A DNA stretch of 64,000 bases from WJKQ01 sp043810515 (GTDB lineage: Bacteria > Patescibacteriota > Gracilibacteria > UBA1369 > LOWO2-01-FULL-3), in assembly GCA_043810515.1 (NCBI GenBank), contig JBDRNZ010000001.1, positions 1-64,000 on the forward strand, written 5' to 3'. Below are positions 24,767-32,275 of the stretch, piece by piece (the first letter of the stretch is position 1; the number at the start of each line of letters is the position of its first letter). The translations under genes were made by a program, and so were the position numbers. The notes under the pieces were generated by a model. That model did not search any database, was not told the origin of the DNA, and was given only the letters and a program-made list of their open reading frames with translations.

Positions 24767-24829
24767 CGTGCATGAGGGTTTAAAAAACCTCTGAAAAATG
24801 CTATAATTAGGACAAATAAAAACAAAAAC

Positions 24830-26056
24830 ATGAAAAAGAAAAATAAAGCTATCTCTCTGCTTGTGGGAATATTACTCGCGGGAGGAATAATGGCTATTGT
24901 GTTTAACAGACTTGAAAATTCAAACGAGCAGTCAATAGCCGAACTGAATCAGCTCAACTTAAAGTACGGACTTACTTCATTGGAAACATTAGAAAGCAAC
25001 GGTACGGCACGTTACATAAGCTCGATTTTTCAGGCTGATTCGTTAAAGACGGACACGGTGGACCTGCTTAAGCCCGAAAAAGACATCATACTTAAACTCG
25101 ACAAGCCGGCTCAGTCCGGCGATGAAGATTTGCGAAATATAGTTTTTCTCGAACTTCACAGCTTTGCGGACATAGAAAAGATAGCGGAAGAATATGAAAA
25201 TCTCGATGTTGTCCAGTATGCTGAGCCGGATTTTGGAATAGAACTGTCAGCTGGTACGGAAAAAACAATTCCTCAAACCAAAGCGGATATAAATTTGCAG
25301 AACGAACCGGACACATCCGACAAAGAAATTACGGTTGCGGTAATCGATTCCGGTGTGGATAGCGATCATCCTGATTTGAAAGACAGGCTGAAAAAAGGCT
25401 GGAATACGATAAGTAACTCCCGCGATGTTGAGGATGAAGCGGGACACGGCACCCATATTACCGGAATAGTTCTTGCGAATTCTTCCGCGGTAAAAGTAAT
25501 GCCGTTAAAGTTTACGAATGGAATGGAGGGTAAAATGAAAAACCTGATAAAAGCCATAAAATATGCGGCTGATAACGGTGCTGACGTAATAAATCTAAGC
25601 CTCGGAATAGAACAGTATTCAAAAACCTTGAAAGAAGCTATAGATTACGCAGAAAAAAAAGACGTAATTGTCGTTGCGGCGGCCGGAAATTATAAAAGTG
25701 AAGACAAATACTATCCTGCCGCACTCGAAAACGTGATCAGCGTTGCCGGCCTTCAGAAAGACGGAAAAAAGCTGTACATCAGCAATTACGGCGAATGGGT
25801 CGATTTTTCCACAACCGCCCAGGACATCTACAGCACCTACCCAAATGACGGTTATGGATACGGAACGGGCACTTCCCAGGCCGCACCTGTCATAAGCGCG
25901 GTTATAGCCGATGAAATTATAAAATTCTCACAAGAAAACGGCGAAGAGCCTGACTTTGACGATATTTATGATTACCTTAAAGAAATTTCCACCAAAGCGG
26001 TAGGCAAGTACGCAGACAAACTTGGAGGCCGAATTCCAAACAGCTATGACAAGTAG
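24830..26056 (+). CDS. Exported subtilisin-like serine protease (S8)
   Basis: 408 residues. An N-terminal hydrophobic signal/anchor (8-26) is followed by a propeptide-like region to about residue 155 (with an I9-like FLELHSFADIEKIAEEYENL). The peptidase domain carries the catalytic triad: Asp in VAVIDSGVDSDHPDL, His in GHGTHITGI, Ser in GTGTSQAAPVISA. An AAAGN oxyanion-hole Asn box is also present. It acts outside the cell or at its surface. Coming right after the S-layer gene with its own TATAAT at 24802-24807, it could mature or turn over surface proteins; that role is inference. Confidence 0.93.
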   Translation: MKKKNKAISLLVGILLAGGIMAIVFNRLENSNEQSIAELNQLNLKYGLTSLETLESNGTARYISSIFQADSLKTDTVDLLKPEKDIILKLDKPAQSGDEDLRNIVFLELHSFADIEKIAEEYENLDVVQYAEPDFGIELSAGTEKTIPQTKADINLQNEPDTSDKEITVAVIDSGVDSDHPDLKDRLKKGWNTISNSRDVEDEAGHGTHITGIVLANSSAVKVMPLKFTNGMEGKMKNLIKAIKYAADNGADVINLSLGIEQYSKTLKEAIDYAEKKDVIVVAAAGNYKSEDKYYPAALENVISVAGLQKDGKKLYISNYGEWVDFSTTAQDIYSTYPNDGYGYGTGTSQAAPVISAVIADEIIKFSQENGEEPDFDDIYDYLKEISTKAVGKYADKLGGRIPNSYDK

Positions 26057-26136
26057 ATCGGAGCAGACCGGAAAAATAAAGATTGATTTAATACAACCTT
26101 ATCTTTAAAATCTTTTTGTAAACTTTTAATTTTTAC

Positions 26137-26211
26137 GCCGGGGTAGCTCAGTGGTAGAGCAATGGATTGAAAATCCATGTGTCGGCAGTTCAATCCTGCC
26201 CCCCGGCACCA
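26137..26211 (+). tRNA. tRNA-Phe (GAA)
   Basis: Cloverleaf: acceptor GCCGGGG with CCCCGGC, D arm AGCTCAGTGGTAGAGC, anticodon arm ATGGA-TTGAAAA-TCCAT with anticodon GAA, T arm GGCAG-TTCAATC-CTGCC. CCA is encoded (26209-26211). Confidence 0.95.
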
Positions 26212-26218
26212 GAAACCC

Positions 26219-27145
26219 CTAATTCGAATATTTCTTCAGCTGTTTGTCGAAAAATTCTTTCAGTTCCTTGGCCGTAAAAATACCCTCATTTGTAACGATT
26301 TTTGAGAATAGTTCCGTCGGAACGCGATCATGGGAGTATTTTATGCGTTCGTATTCAATCGGCTTATAAAAATGTTTTTTCATGTTTTTATGAATAAATA
26401 CGCCGCCGGCACGTTCTTTTGATTTCCACAGACTGAATTTCATAGTGTTTATAAACATGTACGCCGGAATGTGGGCTACATGGAATTCGGAAATAACACT
26501 GTGAGTACCCGGAGCCATAACAAAATCCATCGTATCTTTGAGGGTTAAAGCTCCAAAAAACAACAGATCAATCTGTTTATGAATATGTGAAAGCATATAT
26601 GACGGAACAACCTGAAAAGGTATGCCGGCACTGTACATTCTCTCGATATTATCGTGTGTTTTATAAAAATCCTGTTCCGCAATGATCACTTTAAAATGCT
26701 TCCCCATGCCCTTGTAATGAACCAATATATCCTGAACAGAATGGCTATGGTCATGAATTAAGATAGTTTTCCCTTCAACATCTATTTTTTCGGCATACTG
26801 TCGGAGCTGTTCATCCTTCTTTCTGCCTTCTTTGAGGATTTCTTTGATTCTTTTTTCAACGGTCCTTTTCCATTTTTTCTCTACCATTTCGGAACACAGA
26901 ACACTTTTAAACTCCTTGCTGAGTTTGACAAAATGATAATTCAAAATTCCGAATTTAGGCTCTGTATTGGAGATAACTTCAACAAGTTCCTCAAACTGGG
27001 CGCAAAAATCAGAAGGGGTTTTTGATTTAAATGCCTTTGTAGCCTCAATCAAAGCATTAAGAATCAGTGTAGCTACATCACGAGTGCCTATTTCAGCCTC
27101 AAGTTCCCTTAATAATTGCGAAAAAATATCAATTCTGGATTCCAT
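26219..27145 (-). CDS. IF-2B (eIF2B alpha/beta/delta)-like protein
   Basis: 308 residues. An N-terminal helical region (1-110) is followed by a Rossmann-like domain with KTILIHDHSHSVQDIL, FKVIIAEQDF, FQVVPSYMLSHIHKQIDLLFFGAL and HVAHIPAYMFINTMKF. This layout matches the IF-2B fold shared by eIF2B subunits, methylthioribose-1-phosphate isomerase and ribose-1,5-bisphosphate isomerase. The catalytic Cys of MtnA was not seen at the expected place, so it is not called MtnA. It is 5 nt downstream of the antiporter on the same strand, likely co-transcribed. The substrate is unknown. Confidence 0.7.
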   Translation of the reverse strand: MESRIDIFSQLLRELEAEIGTRDVATLILNALIEATKAFKSKTPSDFCAQFEELVEVISNTEPKFGILNYHFVKLSKEFKSVLCSEMVEKKWKRTVEKRIKEILKEGRKKDEQLRQYAEKIDVEGKTILIHDHSHSVQDILVHYKGMGKHFKVIIAEQDFYKTHDNIERMYSAGIPFQVVPSYMLSHIHKQIDLLFFGALTLKDTMDFVMAPGTHSVISEFHVAHIPAYMFINTMKFSLWKSKERAGGVFIHKNMKKHFYKPIEYERIKYSHDRVPTELFSKIVTNEGIFTAKELKEFFDKQLKKYSN

Positions 27146-27150
27146 ATTTA

Positions 27151-28458
27151 TTATGTTCTAAAAAACAGATAAACGCTGCAGATAGCAAGAACGCCCAGAG
27201 TCACGGGCAGCCCGAATTTGAGATATTCAATAAACGTAATATGTTCTCCTTCCTTCCTGGCCAGATCGACAGAGATTACATTTGCCGATGCGCCAATCAA
27301 CGTTCCGTTGCCGCCCAGACAGGCGCCCAGTGAAAGGGCCCACCACAAAATCGAGGTATCCGTGCCCGGCAACTGTGTCTGTATGCCCATAATGACGGGA
27401 ATCATCACTGTAACAAAAGGAATGTTATCGAGAATCATCGAAACAATGCCCGAAACCCATAAAATTAACAGCGAAAGATAAAATATATTGGATGTGGAAT
27501 TGGCGATAACAAGGCTCAGCTGCTGGAGAAGTCCTGTTTTTTCAATAGCGGCAACCATAATAAAAAGTCCGGCAAAGAAAAATAGAGTGGTCCATTCAAC
27601 AGATCGGAAAGCCTCATGAATATTGCTTCTTTTTGAGGTTATAAGTGCCAGCACAACTGCCGCCGTAAACGCGATCACATAGTTTGGAAGCCCGATATAG
27701 CTTTGCATCAAAAATCCCACAATGGTAAGGATCAGAACGGCTATGACCTTTATAACAAAATCCTTATGAAGGGTTTTTTTGACGAATTTATTCTTAATTT
27801 TTTTGATGATTACATTTGCAACGAAAAGCTCAACAAGATCCTTTGAAATCGGTTTTAATTTTTTCCAGCGCAAAACTATAAAAACCAGAAAGACAAAGAT
27901 GCTCGCCAGAAGTATCGGGAACCACAGATTTGTGACAAAGGCCAGGAAATTAAGCCCCGTGGCACCACCTATGATGATATTCGGCGGATCACCGATAAGA
28001 GTCAAAGTTCCGCCGATATTTGAAAATATTATTTCCGCGAAGATATACGGCTTCGGATCTTTTCCCATTCCTCTGACGAGTTCAATAGTCAAAGGAACTA
28101 TAAGGATCACAGTTGTTACATTATCCAAAAAAGCGGAAAAAACCGCCGTCAGTAAAGAGAAAAACAGAAAAATCGCAAGGGGATTCCCTTTTGTAAGCGC
28201 GGCGATTTTTACGTTCAGCCATTCGAAAATACCGCTTTTTGATGCGATATTCACAAGAATCATCATTGCAAGCAAAAGAAGAATTGTTTCGAATTCTATA
28301 GCCTCAATAGCTTCTTCCGGCGAAAGTATACCGAGAATAACCATCGCAAGAGCCCCGATAAGCGCAATGAGGGATTTGTCAAAAACCTCGAAAACAATCA
28401 GGCCAAAAGCTAAAACGAAGATTCCAATAGCTAAATATGCATCCATAAATATGCTCAA
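27151..28458 (-). CDS. ArsB/NhaD-type ion transporter
   Basis: 435 residues with about 11-12 hydrophobic helices. Family features are the early LIALIGALAMVILGILSPEEAIEAIEFETILLLLAMM pattern (split here), FSAFLDNVTTVILIVPLT, a second copy of the inverted repeat at DNIPFVTVMIPVI, and GGNGTLIGASANVI. These belong to the ion-transporter superfamily (ArsB/NhaD, citrate/Na+ group). The probable role is Na+/H+ exchange or anion export; the ion cannot be told. No ars regulator lies nearby, which favours Na+/H+. Confidence 0.88.
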   Translation of the reverse strand: MSIFMDAYLAIGIFVLAFGLIVFEVFDKSLIALIGALAMVILGILSPEEAIEAIEFETILLLLAMMILVNIASKSGIFEWLNVKIAALTKGNPLAIFLFFSLLTAVFSAFLDNVTTVILIVPLTIELVRGMGKDPKPYIFAEIIFSNIGGTLTLIGDPPNIIIGGATGLNFLAFVTNLWFPILLASIFVFLVFIVLRWKKLKPISKDLVELFVANVIIKKIKNKFVKKTLHKDFVIKVIAVLILTIVGFLMQSYIGLPNYVIAFTAAVVLALITSKRSNIHEAFRSVEWTTLFFFAGLFIMVAAIEKTGLLQQLSLVIANSTSNIFYLSLLILWVSGIVSMILDNIPFVTVMIPVIMGIQTQLPGTDTSILWWALSLGACLGGNGTLIGASANVISVDLARKEGEHITFIEYLKFGLPVTLGVLAICSVYLFFRT

Positions 28459-28582
28459 AATAAATTTCTAGAGAATTCTACTCCTGGAATTGTTAATGTC
28501 CAGGAAAAAGCAAGTGGAAAAAGTGGCCGGTTTTTGAAAAATGGGATAATATGAAAACACAAAACTTTGTAACCACTCTTAT

Positions 28583-28948
28583 ATGCAGGTAACATTCTTC
28601 CAGAAGAATCTTTCCAAGCAGGAGGAGAGCGCTTTTGCCGACTACGTGAATCAGAAAACGGATGCGTTTGAAGGTCTGTTAAAGAAGTTTGCACCAGAGG
28701 CACAGCTGCTCAAAGCCTCGATTGAAAAATTTGACAAGCACGACGCCTACGAAGTGGAGTTTTACCTTACGTTGCCGATAAAATCTATGATTGCTCAGGA
28801 AGCGAGCCACACTATCAGAAAAGCAGTCGATCTTGCGGCGGACAGGCTTACGATTCAGATAAAAAAACACAAAGCTCACCTTACAAAAAATCGAACGCAC
28901 AAATCAATCCGTCAGGTTGAAGCGATGGAAAAGGAGAAAGTTTATTAA
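28583..28948 (+). CDS. hpf: Ribosome hibernation promoting factor-like protein (short form)
   Basis: 121 residues. It has the S30AE/HPF/YfiA fold: QVTFFQKNLSKQEES, KFAPEAQLLKASIEKFDKHDAYEVEFYLTLPIKSMIAQE, AVDLAADRLTIQIKKHK. The C-terminal ribosome-dimerising domain of long HPF is absent. Typically it blocks the mRNA channel of idle 30S/70S ribosomes in starvation. A TAATAT-like -10 (GATAAT) lies upstream at about 28546. It ends at a bidirectional terminator shared with the convergent lipoprotein. Confidence 0.87.
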   Translation: MQVTFFQKNLSKQEESAFADYVNQKTDAFEGLLKKFAPEAQLLKASIEKFDKHDAYEVEFYLTLPIKSMIAQEASHTIRKAVDLAADRLTIQIKKHKAHLTKNRTHKSIRQVEAMEKEKVY

Positions 28949-28968
28949 AGTCGCTACGCATACAACAA

Positions 28969-29002
28969 AAAGCGAAGCCAGGATATCCTAAGGCTTCGCT
29001 TT
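28969..29002. terminator. Bidirectional intrinsic terminator
   Basis: AAAGCGAAGCC (28969-28979) pairs perfectly with GGCTTCGCTTT (28992-29002). A-rich and T-rich flanks allow it to serve hpf on the plus strand and the small lipoprotein on the minus strand. Confidence 0.85.
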
Positions 29003-29021
29003 AATGTTTTATATTTGCTGA

Positions 29022-29237
29022 TTACTCTGCGTCTTCAGCAGTTTCGTCGACAGCTTCATCAGAAGCACTGTCGTCAGTGACAGCTGCATCCACAGCGGCG
29101 TCTGTCATTTCAGGCTCAACAACTGTTTCATCAGTAGTTGTGTCGGTTGCCTCTTCATCGCTCTTATCAAGCATGGAACATCCTGCGAATAGCAGAGTCA
29201 TGCTGACCAGAGTCAATGTCAGGAATAGCTTTTTCAT
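29022..29237 (-). CDS. Small acidic lipoprotein
   Basis: 71 residues. Signal peptide with lipobox LFAGC (Cys20), then a very acidic Thr/Asp/Glu/Ala tail without structure (DEEATDTTTDETVVEPE and similar). No family recognised. It resembles the acidic C-terminal tail of the lipoprotein at 41213, which may reflect a shared surface-charge role or simple low-complexity drift. It ends at the hairpin 28969-29002. Confidence 0.75.
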   Translation of the reverse strand: MKKLFLTLTLVSMTLLFAGCSMLDKSDEEATDTTTDETVVEPEMTDAAVDAAVTDDSASDEAVDETAEDAE

Positions 29238-29319
29238 AAAATATTTACGTTAAAAAATACATATGTGTTAGCTACACGAAGCCCAGTATAGTTATTTTAG
29301 AAAAATTGTAAAGCAAAAA

Positions 29320-29348
29320 TTGCTTGTTTCGGCCAAAAATAATACAAT
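29320..29348 (+). promoter_or_regulatory. Promoter of the CDF gene, predicted leaderless
   Basis: TTGCTT (29320-29325), 17-nt spacer, TACAAT (29343-29348). A start site near 29355 falls on the in-frame ATG at 29356. The ATG at 29347 overlaps the -10 box and is not usable. Confidence 0.6.
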
Positions 29349-29355
29349 GATCACC

Positions 29356-30564
29356 ATGAATAATAAATCCTTGATCGAAGGTGAAAAAATCGCAAGGAAC
29401 TCGATCATTAAGCTGGTGGGGCTGGGAGCTATAAAACTCATAGCCGGTATAATAACCGGAATGCACGTTATGATCGCGGACTCGATAAGCACTTTTGCTG
29501 ATACGCTAGGTGTTTTCGCGTCATACTTCGGCCTTAGAATGTCGCGAAAAAGTGCCACGCAGGGGTTCGAATATGGCTTTTATAAGATAGAAACATTTGC
29601 GGCTTTGCTAATTTCAGTCGGAACAATTTACGCGGGATACGCGATTTTAAAGGATGGCATAACAACTTTTTACTCTCCGTCTCAGGGGGAATATCGATAT
29701 TTCGCCATTACGGCAACGATTCTGGCAATCATCCATTCGGCAAAACTTGCCAAAAAACTCGAAATTGCCGGTAAAAAGGTTAATTCATTGTCTTTGATGG
29801 CAAATGCAAAGGATAAAAAAATGGACGTTTTTGCAGGTTTTATAATCCTTGTTTCAATAATTGCAAATTACAAACAAATACCCTACATAGAAGGAGTGGT
29901 CACTATATTAATAGCGATATTGATCCTCAAAGTCGGCTTTTCCAGCAGCAAGGAATCATTATTTTTCCTGCTGGATTATTGGGACGACCCGCGTCTTATA
30001 AAAAGGATACGCATGGTTTTTGCGAAAGAGAAGGATCTGGTGCGCGGAGTCAAAAAACTTCGTCTTCGCCGTGCGGGAACATTTATCTTTGGAGAAGCAT
30101 TTATTGAGGTGGATCCATACAGCGGAATCGAGGATTTAAGGGAGGAACTGGAAATTTTGAAAAGAAATATTCTTGAACTGAATCCTTACATCAAGGATTT
30201 TTCCATTTACACGCATATTTCAAAAGTAAATAAAGTAAAAATAGGCTTTCCTGTAAAAAAAGGAAAAGCTCTCTCCGCGCGTCTTGCATCGAATTTAAGG
30301 CAGACAAAAGCATACGTTTTCGCTGACATCCGCAAAGGAAAGGTAAAGGCGTGGCATACGATTTCGCTGAAACCCGAGCTTAAAACCCCCGTAAAACTGG
30401 CTGAATTCCTAAAGAATCAAAAAGCCAAAATAATAATCAACAGCAGACTCAATTCATTGATATATTATAATCTGAGAAAAGTTCATCACATTCTGATCTA
30501 CCCCAATTTTTCCGACGCAAAAACGGTGGAACAAGCGTTAAAATTATTATTGATTGATATTTAA
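29356..30564 (+). CDS. Cation diffusion facilitator family transporter with C-terminal extension
   Basis: 402 residues from the ATG at 29356, chosen from the promoter. The CDF core is about residues 10-200, with membrane helices and the metal site in ADSISTFADTLGVF (Asp residues of the second helix) and MANAKDKKMDVF (partner helix). A cytoplasmic ferredoxin-like CDF domain follows (about 215-295). An unusual further domain of about 110 residues ends the chain (VKIGFPVKKGKALSARLA ... KTVEQALKLLL). It resembles, weakly, the NifX/dinitrogenase-cofactor-binding fold found fused to some CDF proteins. It exports divalent metals such as Zn or Fe/Mn by inference. Its stop overlaps aroD. Confidence 0.85.
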   Translation: MNNKSLIEGEKIARNSIIKLVGLGAIKLIAGIITGMHVMIADSISTFADTLGVFASYFGLRMSRKSATQGFEYGFYKIETFAALLISVGTIYAGYAILKDGITTFYSPSQGEYRYFAITATILAIIHSAKLAKKLEIAGKKVNSLSLMANAKDKKMDVFAGFIILVSIIANYKQIPYIEGVVTILIAILILKVGFSSSKESLFFLLDYWDDPRLIKRIRMVFAKEKDLVRGVKKLRLRRAGTFIFGEAFIEVDPYSGIEDLREELEILKRNILELNPYIKDFSIYTHISKVNKVKIGFPVKKGKALSARLASNLRQTKAYVFADIRKGKVKAWHTISLKPELKTPVKLAEFLKNQKAKIIINSRLNSLIYYNLRKVHHILIYPNFSDAKTVEQALKLLLIDI

Positions 30565-31190
30565 TGATTTGTGTACCTGTTAAGAAAAGGGAAATCAATC
30601 TACTTTTGAAAAATCTCAAATCCGCCGGAAAGCTGGGCGACATCGTTGAGATATGGTTTGACAGGCTTGAAAACCTTGATGATTCGAACTTAAAAAAAAT
30701 CTTTGCACGCAAACACACTCCGTTCATTTATAAACTTGAAAATCCTTCAAATATTAAAAAAATACTTCCGTACGGCGTGGAATTTATCGATCTGGACATC
30801 TCGACCAAGCCCGAAATAATCAGATTGATTCGAAAAACAAGCCCTTCAACAAAAATCATCATGTCCTTTCACGACTTTAAGGCAACGCCGCCCTCTCAGG
30901 TTCTGAAAAAAATTGCAAAAAAGATGATTGAGGCCGGTGCGGATATTGTTAAAATCGCAGCTTATGCGAAAACTTTCCAAAACAGCCTGACAATGCTCGA
31001 ATTTCTCTCGCATTTGTCGGAAAAAAACATAAAAGCGATTTGTCTCTGCATGGGAAAAGAGGGAAGAATAACAAGAGCCACTGGACACCTCTTTGGAAAT
31101 TATCTAATGTATGCTCCGGTCCGTCTTTCCGATAGAACTGCGGAAGGGCAGATAACCGCCGAAAAATTAAAAAAGATAATATGGCTCTAA
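30564..31190 (+). CDS. aroD: Type I 3-dehydroquinate dehydratase
   Basis: 208 residues. The TIM-barrel and its residues are recognisable: EIWFDRLEN at the start, SFHDFKATPP with the catalytic His, ADIVKIAAYAKT with the Schiff-base Lys, GKEGRITRATGHLFGN for phosphate-like carboxylate binding, and APVRLSDRTAEGQ. Third step of the shikimate pathway. It starts in the stop of the CDF gene (TAATG) and overlaps ychF by 10 nt. No other aro gene is in the window, so the pathway must be completed elsewhere or the gene is orphan. Confidence 0.88.
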   Translation: MICVPVKKREINLLLKNLKSAGKLGDIVEIWFDRLENLDDSNLKKIFARKHTPFIYKLENPSNIKKILPYGVEFIDLDISTKPEIIRLIRKTSPSTKIIMSFHDFKATPPSQVLKKIAKKMIEAGADIVKIAAYAKTFQNSLTMLEFLSHLSEKNIKAICLCMGKEGRITRATGHLFGNYLMYAPVRLSDRTAEGQITAEKLKKIIWL

Positions 31191-32275
31191 AAATTGGAAT
31201 AGTAGGCCTGCCGAATGTTGGAAAATCAACGCTTTTCAATGCCTTGACGCGAACCAGGCTGGCCGAAGCCAAAAATTATCCGTTTTGCACCATCGAACCG
31301 AACGTCGGAGTTGTAGAAGTACCGGATCCGAGGCTCGATAAACTCGCGCAGACATCAAGCTCGGAAAAAGTAATTCCGGCCGCCATAGAATTCGTGGACA
31401 TAGCGGGTCTGGTTGAGGGCGCGCATAAGGGAGAGGGGCTTGGTAATAAATTTTTGTCGAACATAAGAGAATGTGATGCCATAGGGCACGTGGTCAGAGC
31501 TTTTGAAGAGCCGAATGTGACGCACGTACACAGTCATATTGATCCAAAATTTGACAGGGAAATTATAGAATCGGAACTGCTTTTGGCCGATATTCAAACG
31601 CTTGAAAAACGGCTGGAAAAAGCTATATCGGATGCGAAATCAGGCGAAGCTGAGAAAAAAGAGTACGCAACTCTTTTGGGATATGTTATGGATAATCTCA
31701 AAAAAGGCGTGCTCGCCCACGACATTTCGTTGTCGGAAGAGGAAAAGGGACTGCTCAAAGACCTTCATCTTCTGACAATGAAGCCACATCTTTATATAAT
31801 AAATCTGCACGAAAGCGCCGTTGGCGACGTTGATAAACAGAAATTTGCGGAAATGATAGGAGTTGATAATCCTGAAAAAATAATACCGATCTGTGCAAAA
31901 GTGGAGGAGGAGCTCGGCGATTTCGACAGCGTCGAGGCCGCCGAATATCTGAAAACGCTCGGACTTAAGGAAACCGGCTTAAACGCGCTAATCCGCGCAG
32001 CCTACGACAACCTCGGCCTGATTACGTTTTTTACATCCGGCGCCCAGGAAACCCGCGCCTGGACCGTCAACAAAGGACACTTTGCTCCAAAAGCGGCCGG
32101 CCGCATCCACACCGACTTCGAAAAAGGATTTATAAAAGCCGAAGTCATTAATTGGGATGATTTTGTCAGTTCGGGCGGCGAAACAAAAGCTAAAGAAAAA
32201 GGGCTTATCCGACTTGAAGGAAAAGATTACGAAGTCAAAGACGGTGACGTGATGCATTTCAAGTTTTCAACCTAG
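31181..32275 (+). CDS. ychF: Ribosome-binding ATPase YchF
   Basis: 364 residues, full length for this Obg-family protein. G1 GLPNVGKSTLF, G3 DIAGLVEGAHKGEGLGNKFL, and an NxxE in place of NKxD (IINLHE), which gives YchF its ATP rather than GTP specificity. Coiled region around 120-200 and C-terminal TGS-like domain (about 280-364) with ARTWTVNKG-like stretch. Binds the ribosome and is tied to stress regulation. Its stop overlaps that of the convergent Rel gene through CTAG. Confidence 0.95.
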   Translation: MALKIGIVGLPNVGKSTLFNALTRTRLAEAKNYPFCTIEPNVGVVEVPDPRLDKLAQTSSSEKVIPAAIEFVDIAGLVEGAHKGEGLGNKFLSNIRECDAIGHVVRAFEEPNVTHVHSHIDPKFDREIIESELLLADIQTLEKRLEKAISDAKSGEAEKKEYATLLGYVMDNLKKGVLAHDISLSEEEKGLLKDLHLLTMKPHLYIINLHESAVGDVDKQKFAEMIGVDNPEKIIPICAKVEEELGDFDSVEAAEYLKTLGLKETGLNALIRAAYDNLGLITFFTSGAQETRAWTVNKGHFAPKAAGRIHTDFEKGFIKAEVINWDDFVSSGGETKAKEKGLIRLEGKDYEVKDGDVMHFKFST

